Positions 51,214 to 61,534 are shown, counted from the first letter of the stretch. The stretch: 64,000 nt of DNA from Pseudomonas silvicola (GCF_026651855.1 NZ_CP093280.1:4070001-4134000); one strand, 5' to 3'. A program made the numbers and translations. Notes: generated from the sequence alone by a model not told the origin.

Positions 51214-51507
51214 ATGAGCCGCTACCCGCTACTGCTCGCCTCACTGCTGCTGGCCGCCGCCACCAGCGCCGCGGCTGCCACCGACCCCGGCAACCCGTAC
51301 AACAGCGCGGTGCGCCGCGCCAACCCCAACAGCATGCAGGGCACGCGCCCTGTCACCCCCAGTTCGCCGAACCTGCAGCGCCAGGTCAACCCGCGTCCAC
51401 CCACCTTGCAGAACGGCGGCATCGGCAATGGCAACAACCTGCGGCCCGCGCCGGCGCCGCCCACTACGCCCAGCCAGACGGCGCCACGCCCTGCGGACAG
51501 CAACTGA
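51214..51507 (+). CDS. Small secreted Pro/Asn-rich protein
   Basis: 97 residues, not assigned to a family. A clear signal peptide (MSRYPLLLASLLLAAATSAA) is followed by a low-complexity mature part of about 75 residues rich in Pro, Asn, Arg, Thr and Gly (NPYNSAVRRANPNS, GGIGNGNNLRPAPAPP), without Cys. The ribosome site AGGGAG is well placed. It is probably an unstructured periplasmic or secreted protein. The sugar-dehydrogenase gene follows 22 bp later, so the two are likely one unit. Confidence 0.72.
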   Translation: MSRYPLLLASLLLAAATSAAAATDPGNPYNSAVRRANPNSMQGTRPVTPSSPNLQRQVNPRPPTLQNGGIGNGNNLRPAPAPPTTPSQTAPRPADSN

Positions 51508-51529
51508 AGCCCCACAGAAGGAATTGCCC

Positions 51530-52675
51530 ATGTTTCGACTTACCCTTTTGGCCACCCTGTTGACGGTACCCCTGCTGGCCCATGCTGCCGCGCCTGCGAG
51601 CTACAAGAGCGAATTGGGGCCCTTGAGCGTCACCCCGGTGGTCGAAGGCCTGCACCACCCCTGGGCGCTGGCGTTTCTGCCCGACAGGAAAGGCTATCTG
51701 GTCACCGAGCGGCCGGGTACCTTGCGGGTGGTGAGCCCCGAGGGCAAGCTGTCGGCGCCTGTCAGCGGCGGCCCCACGGTATGGGCCCATGGCCAGGGCG
51801 GCCTGCTGGACGTGGCGCTGTCGCCGCAGTTCCGCGAAGACCGCCTGGTGTACCTGTCCTTCGCCGAAGCCGGCCCCGACGGCAAGGCGGGCACGGCAGT
51901 GGGGCGCGGGCGCCTGTCCGATGACCTGACGCACCTGGACAATTTCACCGTGATCTTCCGCCAGCAACCCAAGCTGTCCACCGGCGAACACTTTGGTTCA
52001 CGGCTGGTATTCGACCGTGACGGTTACCTGTTCATCGCGCTGGGCGAGAACAACCAGCGGCCCACGGCCCAGGACCTGGGCAAGTTGCAGGGCAAGGTGG
52101 TACGCATTTTCCCCGACGGGCGCGTTCCCGATGACAACCCCTTCGTGGGGCAGAAGGGCGACCGGCCCGAGATCTGGTCCTATGGTCATCGCAACCAGCA
52201 AGGTGCGGCCCTGAACCCCTGGACCGGTACCCTGTGGACCCATGAGCATGGGCCACGGGGTGGCGACGAAATCAACGTCATCGAGCGCGGTCAGAACTAC
52301 GGTTGGCCCCTGGCGACCCACGGCATCGACTACAGCGGGGCACCGATCTCCGAAGCCAAGGGCACGACCCTGGCAGACGGCAAGGACCCGGTCTACTTCT
52401 GGCCAAAATCGCCGGCCATCAGCGGCATGGCCTTCTATGATGCCGACCGCTTCAAGGCCTGGCAGCATGACCTGTTCGTAGGCGCCCTGGGCGATCAGGA
52501 ACTGATTCGCCTGACGTTCGAGGGTGACAAGGTCAAGCACGAGGAACGGCTGCTGGGCGAGCTGAAATCAAGAATACGCGATGTGCGCCAGGGCCCCGAT
52601 GGCTACCTGTACGTGCTCACCGACGCCGATGATGGGCAATTGTTGCGGGTGGGCTTGCAGCAACCTTCGCAGTGA
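51530..52675 (+). CDS. PQQ-dependent sugar dehydrogenase-like protein (YliI/Asd type)
   Basis: 381 residues from the ATG at 51530, preceded by AAGGAA. A signal peptide (MFRLTLLATLLTVPLLAHA) sends it to the periplasm. The six-bladed propeller carries the soluble glucose-dehydrogenase motifs GLHHPWALAFLPD, GHRNQQGAALNP and HEHGPRGGDEINVI. Members oxidise aldose sugars with PQQ and pass electrons to the respiratory chain. It lies downstream of the small secreted protein. Substrate not predictable. Confidence 0.87.
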   Translation: MFRLTLLATLLTVPLLAHAAAPASYKSELGPLSVTPVVEGLHHPWALAFLPDRKGYLVTERPGTLRVVSPEGKLSAPVSGGPTVWAHGQGGLLDVALSPQFREDRLVYLSFAEAGPDGKAGTAVGRGRLSDDLTHLDNFTVIFRQQPKLSTGEHFGSRLVFDRDGYLFIALGENNQRPTAQDLGKLQGKVVRIFPDGRVPDDNPFVGQKGDRPEIWSYGHRNQQGAALNPWTGTLWTHEHGPRGGDEINVIERGQNYGWPLATHGIDYSGAPISEAKGTTLADGKDPVYFWPKSPAISGMAFYDADRFKAWQHDLFVGALGDQELIRLTFEGDKVKHEERLLGELKSRIRDVRQGPDGYLYVLTDADDGQLLRVGLQQPSQ

Positions 52676-52761
52676 CACGGCCCGCTGATGCTCCTCTATG
52701 GGACCGGGCGTGGGTGATGCCGTAGAATCGGTGCGTCAGAGCCCATTGCACAGGATGTCAC

Positions 52762-53859
52762 ATGCTATCCCCACGCTCGCCCCAGGCCGCTTACGAGCAC
52801 GCCCTCGCTGATCGCGACTTCGCCGCCGACCCTGCCCAGCAGCGCGCCGTACAGGCCCTGCAAGCCTGCTTCGAAGCCCTGGAAGCCGGGCGGCCGTGCC
52901 AGGGGCTTTACTTGTGGGGCCCCGTGGGCCGGGGCAAGACCTGGCTCATGGATCTGTTTCACCAGTGCCTGACCGTGCCCGCGCGGCGTCAGCATTTCCA
53001 CCATTTCATGGCCTGGGTGCACCAGCATCTGTTCCAGCTCAACGGCACCCGTGACCCGCTGCACGCGCTGGCCGGCCAACTGGCGGGGGAGATCCGGGTA
53101 TTGTGCTTCGACGAATTCTTCGTCACCGACATTGCTGACGCCCTGATCCTCGGCGGCCTGATGTCAGCGCTGTTCGACGCGGGCGTGACAGTGGTCGCCA
53201 CCTCCAACCAGCCACCGGCGCAGCTGTATGCCGATGGCTTCAACCGCGACCGCTTTCTGCCCGCCATCGCCGCCATCGAGGCGCACATGCAGGTGCTGGC
53301 GGTGGAGCAGGACCACCGCCTGCACCCAGGCGCCACCCGGCAACGCTATTGGGTGAACGAGCCCGAGGCGCTGGCCGGGGTATTCACCGAGTTGAACGGC
53401 GAACAGCCCGCCAGCGACCAACCCATCGCCGTGGGCTACCGGCAGTTGCCTGTGGTGATGGCCAGCGAACACACCCTGTGGTGCACGTACGGGCAACTCT
53501 GCGAGCAGCCCTGGGCCGCCATGGACTTCATGCAACTGTGCGACCGCTTCAGCGCCATTCTGCTGGGTGAGGTACCGGAACTGGGCGCCCGGCAACGGCC
53601 GGCGAAGATTGCCCGTGGTACCGAAGATGCCGCCGAACGGGTAGTGGCCGGGGACCGGGAACTGCCGCGATTATCGGCCAACGACGACGGCGTGCGCCGC
53701 TTCATCGCCCTGGTGGACGAGTGCTACGACCGCCGGGTGCCGTTGTACATCGAAGCACGGGTGGCGCTGGAGGGGCTCTACACTCAAGGGTACCTGTCGT
53801 TCCCGTTCCGGCGTACCCTGAGCCGGCTGCGGGAGATGCAATTGCAACGTTTCAGCTGA
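52762..53859 (+). CDS. zapE: Cell-division protein ZapE / AFG1-like ATPase
   Basis: 365 residues, typical of the ZapE/LACE1 family. Walker A is LWGPVGRGKTWLMDLF (about residue 52), followed by RQHFHHFMAWVH, Walker B VLCFDEFFVTDIADA and sensor TSNQPPAQLY. ZapE binds FtsZ and affects the Z ring under low oxygen or heat. Pseudomonas often has two paralogues; the usual one sits near rpsI, so this may be the second. The DinB gene starts 10 bp after its stop, probably in the same transcript. Confidence 0.85.
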   Translation: MLSPRSPQAAYEHALADRDFAADPAQQRAVQALQACFEALEAGRPCQGLYLWGPVGRGKTWLMDLFHQCLTVPARRQHFHHFMAWVHQHLFQLNGTRDPLHALAGQLAGEIRVLCFDEFFVTDIADALILGGLMSALFDAGVTVVATSNQPPAQLYADGFNRDRFLPAIAAIEAHMQVLAVEQDHRLHPGATRQRYWVNEPEALAGVFTELNGEQPASDQPIAVGYRQLPVVMASEHTLWCTYGQLCEQPWAAMDFMQLCDRFSAILLGEVPELGARQRPAKIARGTEDAAERVVAGDRELPRLSANDDGVRRFIALVDECYDRRVPLYIEARVALEGLYTQGYLSFPFRRTLSRLREMQLQRFS

Positions 53860-53869
53860 GGAAACCGTG

Positions 53870-54457
53870 ATGGCCGACCTCCTGTCGCATCATCTGCTGA
53901 CCATGGCCTACAACAATGGCTGGGCCAACCACCGCCTGTACAAGGCCTGCCTGCAACTGAGCCAGGACGAGTTCCTGGCGCCGCGCAGCAGTTTTTTTCC
54001 CTCGATCAAGGCCACGCTCAACCACACCCTCACGGTGGACTGGTTCTACCTGCAGGCGCTGGAGTGCGAACAGGCCGGCGAGCCGCCGGAGCTGGACAGC
54101 CAGCGCTTCTTCGACCCCGAAGAGCCGTTCCACACGTGCCTGGCGCTGCACCGCGAGCAGGCCCAGGCCGACCATCGCCTGATTGCCTGCTGCCGGCTCC
54201 TCAAGGACAACAGCCTGGGCCGCTACGTGACCATCCTGCGCCCCGACCGTACCCAGCGCGATACCCGCTTGCGCCTGCTGTCGCACCTGTTCGAGCACCA
54301 GATCCACCACCGTGGCCAGGTACACGCCATGCTCGCGGAAACCGACATCAAACCGCCGCAGCTCGACGAATTCTTCTGCGAAGGCGAGGCGCATTTGCGC
54401 GCCCAGGACTTCGCCGAGCTGGGCTGGACCGAAGCCCAGGTGTGGTCAGGCCAGTAG
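53870..54457 (+). CDS. DinB-family four-helix protein
   Basis: 195 residues. The ATG at 53870 is preferred over a GTG one codon earlier because GAGG lies eight bases before it. The DinB metal-binding histidines are visible in KATLNHTLTVDWFYL and LFEHQIHHRGQVHAML. The family includes bacillithiol transferases and damage-inducible proteins of unknown chemistry. It follows zapE closely, and its last 12 bp overlap the end of the opposing dehydrogenase gene. Confidence 0.85.
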   Translation: MADLLSHHLLTMAYNNGWANHRLYKACLQLSQDEFLAPRSSFFPSIKATLNHTLTVDWFYLQALECEQAGEPPELDSQRFFDPEEPFHTCLALHREQAQADHRLIACCRLLKDNSLGRYVTILRPDRTQRDTRLRLLSHLFEHQIHHRGQVHAMLAETDIKPPQLDEFFCEGEAHLRAQDFAELGWTEAQVWSGQ

Positions 54458-55393
54458 GCGAATGGGCTGGCCGTCATGCCAGGCCAGGATGTCTTCGATC
54501 ATCTGGCCGTAGAACACGCGATAGTTGTTGGCGCTGACGTAGCCCACGTGGGGGGTGGCCAGAACGTTGGGTAGCGTACGGAACGGGTGGTTGGCCGGCA
54601 GGGGCTCGACGCTGAACACATCCAGCGCCGCACCGCCCAGGCGGTTGGCCTTGAGTGCCTCCACCAGCGCGTCTTCGTCGACAATCGGCCCGCGCGCGGT
54701 ATTCACCAGCAAGGCACGGGGTTTCATCCAGCCCAGCGCTTCGCGGTCCACCAGCCCGCGGGTGCGCTCGCTCAGCACCAGGTGCACGCTGAGCACGTCG
54801 GCCTGGGCAAACAGCTCCTGTTTGCTGACCCAGGTCACGCCGATGCTGCTGGCGCGCTCGGCCGTCAGGTTTTCGCTCCAGGCGATGACCTTCATGCCGA
54901 ACGCCTGGCCGAATTTCGCCACTTTTTCACCGATGCTGCCCAGGCCGAGAATGCCCAGGGTCTTGCCGTGCAGATCGCCTCCCAGGCCGATCTGCCAGCC
55001 GCCCGATTGCAGCGACGCGGCTTCAGCCAGCAGGTTGCGGGTGGAAGCCATGATCAGCGCCCAGGTCAGTTCCGGCGCGGCGTGCTTGTAGCTGTCGGTA
55101 CCCACCACCTGCACGCCCAGGGCATTGGCCGCGGCCAGGTCGATGGCGGCATTGCGCATGCCACCGGTAGCCAGCAGCCTGAGGTTGGGCAGGCCGCGGA
55201 TCAGCGCCGCATCGAAGCGGGTGCGCTCGCGCATCACGCAGATCACGTCATACGGCAACAGGCGGGCCACCAGGGTTTCGGTGTCGGCAGGGTAGTCCGG
55301 CACAAAGTCCACCTGGCCCAATGCGTGCAGCGGGGCCCAGTCCACCACATCACTGGCCACGTCCTGCCAGTCATCGATCACGGCTATGCGCAT
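54446..55393 (-). CDS. D-2-hydroxyacid dehydrogenase family protein
   Basis: 315 residues. The NAD-binding Rossmann motif is LGILGLGSIGEKVAKFGQAFG, and the catalytic set Arg (NTARGPIVDEDAL), Glu (SVEPLPANHP) and His (ATPHVGYVS) is complete. It reduces a 2-oxo acid or oxidises a D-2-hydroxy acid; phosphoglycerate dehydrogenase-like members have such sequences. It is upstream of nothing on its strand and ends over the DinB gene. The alpha/beta hydrolase gene 17 bp upstream on the same strand may be in the same operon. Confidence 0.88.
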   Translation of the reverse strand: MRIAVIDDWQDVASDVVDWAPLHALGQVDFVPDYPADTETLVARLLPYDVICVMRERTRFDAALIRGLPNLRLLATGGMRNAAIDLAAANALGVQVVGTDSYKHAAPELTWALIMASTRNLLAEAASLQSGGWQIGLGGDLHGKTLGILGLGSIGEKVAKFGQAFGMKVIAWSENLTAERASSIGVTWVSKQELFAQADVLSVHLVLSERTRGLVDREALGWMKPRALLVNTARGPIVDEDALVEALKANRLGGAALDVFSVEPLPANHPFRTLPNVLATPHVGYVSANNYRVFYGQMIEDILAWHDGQPIRLLA

Positions 55394-55410
55394 ACCTTTG
55401 CTCCTTGAGT

Positions 55411-56418
55411 TCAGTTTTTCGATAACCAGGCCAGCAGGGCCTTGTGAAATTGCTCGGGTTGTTCCATTTGCGGGGCGTGGCCCAGGCCGGGGAATTCCAC
55501 CAGGGTGGCGTGGGGTATGACCTGGCTGACCTGTTTGCCCAGCACGTTGTAGTGGCCGATTTTCGCCTTGACCTCGGGGGGCGCGATGTCGCTGCCGATG
55601 GCAGTGGTGTCCGCGTCGCCGATCAGCAGCAGGGTCGGCATCTTCAGGTCCTTGAACTCATAGACCACCGGCTGGGTGAAGATCATGTCGTAGATCAGCG
55701 CCGAATTCCACGCCACCAGGTTGTGCCCAGGGCCCTGGTTGAGCCCGGCGAGCATGGTGACCCAGCGTTCGAACTCAGGTTTCCAGCGCCCGGCATAATA
55801 GGTGCTGCGTTCGTAGTTGCGGATGCCGTCGGCATTGAGCCTGGCCTCGCGTGCGAACCACTGGTCGACGGTGCGGTAGGGCACGCCCAGGGCTTTCCAG
55901 TCTTCCAGGCCGATGGGGTTGACCATGGCCAGGCGCTGCACTTGCCCTGGGTACAGCAGGGCATAGCGGGTGGCGAGCATGCCGCCGGTGGAGTGGCCGA
56001 GCACGGTGACCTTGTCGATGCCCAGGGACGCCAGCAGCGCGTGGGTGTTGGTCGCCAGCTGCTGGAAGCTGTACTGGTAGTAGTCAGGCTTGCTGGAGGT
56101 GCAGAAACCGATCTGGTCGGCAGCCACCACGCGGTAGCCGGCGTCGGTCAGGGCCTTGATGGACGTGTCCCAGGTGGCGGCGCAGAAGTTCTTGCCGTGC
56201 ATCAGCAGCACGGTCTGGCCGTTGGCGCGGCCCGTGGCGGGCACGTCCATGTAGCCCATTTGCAGGGACTTGCCCTGGGACTCGAACTCGAAGTGCTTGA
56301 GCGGGTAGGGGTAGTCGAAGCCTTGCAGCTCCTGGCCATAGACCGGCGCCTGAGGCTCGGCGGCCTGGGCGCCGGCGGCCAGCAGGCAGGAAAGAATGAG
56401 TGTGGAAACACGAAGCAT
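55411..56418 (-). CDS. Exported alpha/beta hydrolase
   Basis: 335 residues. A signal peptide (MLRVSTLILSCLLAAGAQA) indicates export. The hydrolase triad is clear: oxyanion block TVLLMHGKNFCAATWD, nucleophile VLGHSTGGMLATRYAL, acid LLIGDADTTA and His LGHAPQMEQPEQF. It should be an ester or epoxide-type hydrolase of the periplasm. It is divergent from an AraC regulator, and a lone REP (TGGGACCGGGCGCG, near 56480) lies between the starts. A dehydrogenase gene follows 17 bp downstream. Confidence 0.85.
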   Translation of the reverse strand: MLRVSTLILSCLLAAGAQAAEPQAPVYGQELQGFDYPYPLKHFEFESQGKSLQMGYMDVPATGRANGQTVLLMHGKNFCAATWDTSIKALTDAGYRVVAADQIGFCTSSKPDYYQYSFQQLATNTHALLASLGIDKVTVLGHSTGGMLATRYALLYPGQVQRLAMVNPIGLEDWKALGVPYRTVDQWFAREARLNADGIRNYERSTYYAGRWKPEFERWVTMLAGLNQGPGHNLVAWNSALIYDMIFTQPVVYEFKDLKMPTLLLIGDADTTAIGSDIAPPEVKAKIGHYNVLGKQVSQVIPHATLVEFPGLGHAPQMEQPEQFHKALLAWLSKN

Positions 56419-56549
56419 GGAGCGTCCTCGCCATGGAAAATATCAACCGACCGACTTTACCCTTTTCCAACCCCTCTGGGACCGGGCGCGTTCATCACTT
56501 GCGGCACTATCGCTGCTAGGATGGACTGTCCACCCTGTCGAGCAGTTCC

Positions 56550-57560
56550 ATGGCGCAAAAAGACACCATCTCGATGCAAATGGTCCGCGAAGCCTTGCAG
56601 CAGGCGGCGCTGGCGCCCGAGGCCGCGCTGGCCCTGGCGGGTATCGACCCGGCGCAGGCCCGCGTGCCGGTGCTGGCCTATTCGCGCCTGTGGCGACAGA
56701 TAGCGCGCCGTACCGACGACGAATTCTTCGGGATGGACCCGCGCGCCCTGCGCGCCGGCAGCCTGGCGTTCCTGTGCCGCTGCGCCATGGCTCAGCCAAC
56801 CCTGGCAACCGCGCTGGAAGCCGGCCTGGGCTTTCTCTCGCTGATGCTCGAGGACCTGCCCGCCACCCTGCAACGTCAGCAAAGCCTGGCCGAGATCGTC
56901 ATCGACGACAGCGCCTTGCCACCGCGCCGGGCCTTCACCTATTTCACCTACTGGATGATCGTCCACGGCGTGGCGTGCTGGCTGGCCGGGCGGCGCATCC
57001 CGATTCTGGCGGTGGAGCTGCGCGGGGAGGCGCCGGACTACTGCGACGACTACCGGGTGATGTTCTCCGATAACCTGCGCTTCGAGCGGCCGCGCACACG
57101 CATCATCTTCGCCGCCGATTGCCTGGACCTGCCGGTGCGCCGCACCCCCGCCGAGCTGCAACGCTTCCTCAACCGCGCCCCGGGCAACATCCTGGTCAAG
57201 TACCGCGACCCCGATAGTTTCGCCCGCCAGGTGCGCCAGTGGTTGCGCCAGCAGCCGCCCCACGGCTGGCCGGAAGCCGAGGCCGCTGCACGCCAGTGGC
57301 AACTGTCGGCGGCCACCTTGCGCCGGCGCCTGGCCGACGAAGGCCAGACCTGGCAACGCCTCAAGGACAGCGTGCGGCGCGAGCTGGCGGTGGCCTGGCT
57401 GGCCGAAGCGCACGTGCCGTTCGAGGCCATCGCCGAGCGCCTGGGCTTTGCCGATGCCAGTTCGTTCTACAAGGCCTTTCGCAAATGGACCGGCGCCAGC
57501 CCCGGGCACTATCGCAGCCTGATCCTGGGCGCCAGTGGCCAAACTGCTCACGCCCCCTGA
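56550..57560 (+). CDS. AraC-family transcriptional regulator
   Basis: 336 residues in the OruR/ArgR-like subfamily with an N-terminal arabinose-binding-type domain (QKDTISMQMVREALQQA, WRQIARRTDDEFFGM) and a C-terminal double helix-turn-helix (QLSAATLRRRLADEGQTWQ, AIAERLGFADASSFYKAFRKW). It immediately precedes the four-gene beta-oxidation operon on the same strand and is the likely activator of it, sensing a fatty or branched-chain acid or its CoA ester. Confidence 0.9.
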   Translation: MAQKDTISMQMVREALQQAALAPEAALALAGIDPAQARVPVLAYSRLWRQIARRTDDEFFGMDPRALRAGSLAFLCRCAMAQPTLATALEAGLGFLSLMLEDLPATLQRQQSLAEIVIDDSALPPRRAFTYFTYWMIVHGVACWLAGRRIPILAVELRGEAPDYCDDYRVMFSDNLRFERPRTRIIFAADCLDLPVRRTPAELQRFLNRAPGNILVKYRDPDSFARQVRQWLRQQPPHGWPEAEAAARQWQLSAATLRRRLADEGQTWQRLKDSVRRELAVAWLAEAHVPFEAIAERLGFADASSFYKAFRKWTGASPGHYRSLILGASGQTAHAP

Positions 57561-57636
57561 GCGCTTTGACCATTGCCGCCGTGCCGGGCCGGGGCCATAT
57601 TTCAGGGAGACGCTCACAACAATAAGGAAGCGCTCC

Positions 57637-58404
57637 ATGCATATCGCACAACGGACGTTCATGGTCAGCGGCGCTGCCTCGGGCCTTGGCGCTGCCACGG
57701 CGCAGTTGCTGGCCGAGGCGGGCGCCAACGTGGTCCTGGTAGACCTCAATGCCGAGGCCGTCGCTGCCCAGGCGCAAAAGCTCGGCCCCACGGCTCGCCA
57801 CGCCGTGGCTGACATCCGCCGCGAAGACCAGGCCCAGGCGGCCGTCGAACTGGCGGTCAGCACGTTCGGTGGCCTGCACGGCCTGGTCAACTGCGCCGGG
57901 GTGGTCGCTGGCGAGAAGATCCTCGGCAAGGAGGGCGCCCACGGCCTCGACAGTTTCCGCCGGGTGCTGGAGATCAACGTGGTGGGCAGCTTCAACCTGA
58001 TGCGCCTGGCGGCCGCAGCCATGGCCGAAGGCGTGCCCGGCGAAGACGGCGAGCGCGGCATCATCATCAACACCGCCTCGGTGGCCGCCTATGACGGCCA
58101 GATCGGCCAGGCCGCCTACGCCGCTTCCAAGGGCGCCATTGTCAGCCTGACCCTGCCTGCCGCCCGCGAGTTGGCGCGCTTTGGTATCCGCGTGATGACC
58201 ATCGCCCCTGGGGTGTTCGAGACGCCCATGATGGCCGGCATGAGCGAGCCGGTGCGGGCGTCCCTGGCCGCTGGCGTGCCATTCCCGCAGCGGCTCGGCC
58301 ACCCTGGGGAGTACGCCGCGCTGGTGCGGCACATCATCGAAAACCGCCTGCTCAACGGCGAAGTCATTCGCTTGGACGGCGCCCTGCGCATGGCCGCCAG
58401 ATAA
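57637..58404 (+). CDS. fadB2x: Type II 3-hydroxyacyl-CoA dehydrogenase (SDR)
   Basis: 255 residues from MHIAQRTFMVSGAASGLG, with AAGGAAG upstream. SDR motifs: cofactor loop SGAASGLGAATAQL, NCAGV, catalytic Ser in INTASVAAYDG and YAASKGA for the Tyr/Lys pair, then APGVFETPMM. The pattern matches the HSD17B10/FadB2 type, which oxidises (S)-3-hydroxyacyl-CoA and 2-methyl-3-hydroxybutyryl-CoA with NAD. Gene order SDR, thiolase, acyl-CoA dehydrogenase, enoyl-CoA hydratase equals that of the fadB2x-fadAx cluster of P. putida, from which the symbol is taken. Confidence 0.85.
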   Translation: MHIAQRTFMVSGAASGLGAATAQLLAEAGANVVLVDLNAEAVAAQAQKLGPTARHAVADIRREDQAQAAVELAVSTFGGLHGLVNCAGVVAGEKILGKEGAHGLDSFRRVLEINVVGSFNLMRLAAAAMAEGVPGEDGERGIIINTASVAAYDGQIGQAAYAASKGAIVSLTLPAARELARFGIRVMTIAPGVFETPMMAGMSEPVRASLAAGVPFPQRLGHPGEYAALVRHIIENRLLNGEVIRLDGALRMAAR

Positions 58405-58419
58405 TTCCCGGAGAGACCC

Positions 58420-59607
58420 ATGAACACCGATCCCGTCGTCATCGTCAGCGCTGTACGCACGCCCATGGGCGGCCTGCAGGGCGACCTCAAAAGCTTCACG
58501 GCACCGCAGCTGGGTGCCGAAGCCATCCGCGCCGCCGTCAGCCGCGCCCAATTGGGCAGCGATGCGGTGGGCCAGGTGCTGATGGGTTGCGTGCTGCCCG
58601 CCGGCCTCGGACAGGCCCCTGCGCGCCAGGCCGCCCTTGGCGCTGGCCTGGACAAGGGCACCCCGTGCACCACCCTGAACAAGATGTGCGGCTCGGGCAT
58701 GCAAGCGGTCATCCTCGGCCATGACCAGTTGCTCGCCGGCAGCACCAGCGTGGTAGTGGCCGGCGGCATGGAGAGCATGTCCAACGCCCCCTACCTGCTG
58801 GACAAGGCCCGCGCTGGCTACCGCATGGGCCACGGCCGGGTACTGGACCACCTGTTTCTCGATGGCCTGGAAGATGCCTATGAACCCGGTCGGCTGATGG
58901 GCACCTACGCTGAAGATTGCGCCCAGGCCCTGGGTTTCAGCCGCCAGCAGCAGGACGACTTCGCCGTTGCCTCCCTGACCCGTGCCCAGCAGGCCATCAG
59001 TAGCGGCCAGTTCACGGCCGAGGTCGTGCCCCTGACCGTGTCAACGGGCAAGGAATCGCGCCGGGTCAGTGACGATGAACAACCGCCCAAGGCGCGGCTG
59101 GACAAGATCCCTGGCCTCAAGCCGGCCTTTCGCGACGGCGGTACCGTCACGGCGGCCAATTCCAGCTCGATCTCCGACGGCGCCGCCGCGCTGGTGCTGA
59201 TGCGCCGTAGCGAGGCCGAGCGTCGAGGCCTGGCACCGTTGGCGATCATCCACGGGCACGCTACTTTCGCCGATACGCCGGGGCTGTTCCCCACCGCGCC
59301 CATCGGCGCCATTCAGCGCCTGGTCAGCCACACCGGCTGGGACCTGGCCACCGTCGACCTGTTCGAGATCAACGAAGCCTTCGCGGTGGTCACCCTGGCG
59401 GCCATGCAGGCGCTGGACCTGCCCCACGCCAAGGTCAACGTGCACGGCGGTGCCTGCGCCCTGGGCCACCCCATCGGCGCCTCGGGCGCGCGCATCCTGG
59501 TGACCCTGATTTACGCCCTGCGCCAGCGCCAGTTGTCACGAGGCATCGCCGCCATCTGCATCGGCGGCGGTGAAGCCACTGCCGTGGCCGTCGAATGTGT
59601 GTATTGA
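58420..59607 (+). CDS. fadAx: Acetyl-CoA acyltransferase (thiolase)
   Basis: 395 residues with all thiolase signatures: the nucleophilic Cys in [12 protein letters not shown] (about residue 88), [11 protein letters not shown], the His in [17 protein letters not shown] and the C-terminal [13 protein letters not shown] (active Cys). It cleaves 3-oxoacyl-CoA, including 2-methylacetoacetyl-CoA, to acetyl-CoA and a shorter acyl-CoA. GGAGAGA precedes the ATG, and it is 15 bp from the SDR gene, so they are co-transcribed. Confidence 0.92.
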   Translation: MNTDPVVIVSAVRTPMGGLQGDLKSFTAPQLGAEAIRAAVSRAQLGSDAVGQVLMGCVLPAGLGQAPARQAALGAGLDKGTPCTTLNKMCGSGMQAVILGHDQLLAGSTSVVVAGGMESMSNAPYLLDKARAGYRMGHGRVLDHLFLDGLEDAYEPGRLMGTYAEDCAQALGFSRQQQDDFAVASLTRAQQAISSGQFTAEVVPLTVSTGKESRRVSDDEQPPKARLDKIPGLKPAFRDGGTVTAANSSSISDGAAALVLMRRSEAERRGLAPLAIIHGHATFADTPGLFPTAPIGAIQRLVSHTGWDLATVDLFEINEAFAVVTLAAMQALDLPHAKVNVHGGACALGHPIGASGARILVTLIYALRQRQLSRGIAAICIGGGEATAVAVECVY

Positions 59608-59616
59608 GGAGTGTCC

Positions 59617-60744
59617 ATGCTAGCCAATGAAGAGCAACGCCAGATCAGCGAAGCCGCCCGCCAGTTCGCCCAGGAACGCCTGAAGCCGTTTTCGGCCCAG
59701 TGGGACCGCGACCACACCTTCCCTCGCCAAGCCCTGGCGGAAATGGCCGAGCTGGGTTTCTTCGGCATGCTGGTGCCGGAGCAGTGGGGTGGTTGCGATA
59801 CCGGGTACCTGGCCTATGCCATGGCCCTGGAAGAAATCGCCGCCGGTGACGGTTCGTGCTCCACCATCATGAGCGTGCACAATTCGGTGGGCTGCGTGCC
59901 GGTCCTCACCTTCGGCACCGAGGCGCAGAAAGCCCAGTACCTGCAACCCCTGGCCAGCGGCGCCATGCTCGGTGCGTTTGCGTTGACCGAGGCCCAGGCC
60001 GGCTCCGACGCCAGCAACCTGCGCACCCGCGCTCGCCGCGACGGCGACCATTACGTGATCAACGGCAGCAAGCAGTTCATCACCTCCGGCAGTCACGCTG
60101 GCATGACCATCGTCTTCGCCGTCACTGACCCGCAGGCGGGCAAACGGGGCATCAGCGCTTTCATCGTGCCCACCGACACCCCCGGCTATCAGGTGGTGCG
60201 GGTCGAGGAAAAGCTCGGTCTGCATGCCAGCGACACCTGCCAACTGGTGTTCGACGACCTGCGCGTGCCCGCCGCCAACCTGCTGGGCAGCGAAGGGCAG
60301 GGCTACAAGATCGCCCTGGCCAACCTCGAAGGTGGGCGCATCGGCATCGCCGCCCAGGCCGTGGGCATGGCCCGTGCTGCCTTCGAGGCCGCCCGCGACT
60401 ACGCCCGTGAACGCACCAGCTTCGGCCAGCCCTTGATCGAGCACCAGGCCGTGGCTTTTCGCCTGGCCGACATGCACACCCAGATCAGCGTCGCCCGGCA
60501 AATGGTCTACCACGCCGCGGCCCTGCGCGATGCCGGGCAACCGGCCCTGGTGGAGGCCTCGATGGCCAAGCTGTTCGCCTCGGAAATGGCTGAAAAGGCC
60601 TGTTCAGACGCGTTGCAGACCTTGGGTGGCTATGGTTACCTCAATGACTTCCCGCTGGAGCGCCTTTACCGCGACGTGCGTATCTGCCAGATCTACGAAG
60701 GCACCAGCGACATCCAGCGCATGGTCATTGCGCGCAACTTATAA
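59617..60744 (+). CDS. Acyl-CoA dehydrogenase, short/branched-chain type
   Basis: 375 residues from the ATG at 59617; a GTG at 59611 would overlap the GAGGAG ribosome site. Family signatures: [43 protein letters not shown] and the catalytic Glu in [18 protein letters not shown]. It introduces the 2,3-double bond and passes electrons to ETF. The length and the [11 protein letters not shown] region fit short- and branched-chain acyl-CoA dehydrogenases. Nine bp separate it from the thiolase stop. Confidence 0.9.
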   Translation: MLANEEQRQISEAARQFAQERLKPFSAQWDRDHTFPRQALAEMAELGFFGMLVPEQWGGCDTGYLAYAMALEEIAAGDGSCSTIMSVHNSVGCVPVLTFGTEAQKAQYLQPLASGAMLGAFALTEAQAGSDASNLRTRARRDGDHYVINGSKQFITSGSHAGMTIVFAVTDPQAGKRGISAFIVPTDTPGYQVVRVEEKLGLHASDTCQLVFDDLRVPAANLLGSEGQGYKIALANLEGGRIGIAAQAVGMARAAFEAARDYARERTSFGQPLIEHQAVAFRLADMHTQISVARQMVYHAAALRDAGQPALVEASMAKLFASEMAEKACSDALQTLGGYGYLNDFPLERLYRDVRICQIYEGTSDIQRMVIARNL

Positions 60745-60760
60745 CAAGGAGACCGCTTCG

Positions 60761-61534
60761 ATGGCGTACCAAACCCTGCTGCTGGAAACCCGTGACCGTG
60801 TTGCCCTGATCACCCTCAACCGGCCGGAGGCGCTCAATGCCCTCAACGCCCAGCTGATCAGCGAATTGAACCAGGCTCTGGACACCCTGGACGCCGACCG
60901 CGACATTGGCTGCATTGTCCTCACCGGCTCAGCCAAGGCGTTCGCGGCCGGTGCCGATATCAAGGAAATGGCCGAGCGCACCTACCCGCAGATCTACCTG
61001 GACGACCTGTTCAGCGAGACCGACCGCATCGCCAACCGCCGCACCCCGATGATCGCCGCCGTGGCCGGCTTCGCCCTGGGGGGGGGTTGCGAACTGGCGC
61101 TGATGTGCGACTTCATCCTGGCCGCCGACACGGCGAAGTTCGGCCAACCGGAAATCAAGCTGGGCGTACTGCCAGGCATGGGCGGCACCCAGCGCCTGAC
61201 CCATGCCGTGGGCAAGGCCAAGGCCATGGAACTGTGCCTCACCGGCCGGCTGATGGATGCGGTGGAAGCCGAGCGTGCCGGTGTGGTGGCGCGCATCATC
61301 CCGGCGGACCAGTTGCTGGAAGAAGCGCTGGCGACGGCCGCGCAGATCGCCGCCAAGTCGTTGCCGGTGGCGATGATGGTCAAGGAAAGCGTCAACCGAG
61401 CCTTCGAAGTCAGCCTCAGCGAGGGGGTGCGGTTCGAGCGCCGGGTGTTCCATGCGGCGTTCGCGACGCAAGATCAGAAAGAAGGCATGGCCGCGTTCAT
61501 CGCCAAGCGCGAAGCGCGTTTCAACGGGCGGTGA
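60761..61534 (+). CDS. Enoyl-CoA hydratase
   Basis: 257 residues from [12 protein letters not shown], with AAGGAGA upstream. The oxyanion hole and catalytic Glu pair are present: [26 protein letters not shown], and the catalytic region [19 protein letters not shown] with both Glu positions (E in PEIKLG, and the GG motif). It hydrates 2-enoyl-CoA to (S)-3-hydroxyacyl-CoA. It closes the operon at 61534, which converges on the next gene with 47 bp between stops. Confidence 0.93.
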   Translation: MAYQTLLLETRDRVALITLNRPEALNALNAQLISELNQALDTLDADRDIGCIVLTGSAKAFAAGADIKEMAERTYPQIYLDDLFSETDRIANRRTPMIAAVAGFALGGGCELALMCDFILAADTAKFGQPEIKLGVLPGMGGTQRLTHAVGKAKAMELCLTGRLMDAVEAERAGVVARIIPADQLLEEALATAAQIAAKSLPVAMMVKESVNRAFEVSLSEGVRFERRVFHAAFATQDQKEGMAAFIAKREARFNGR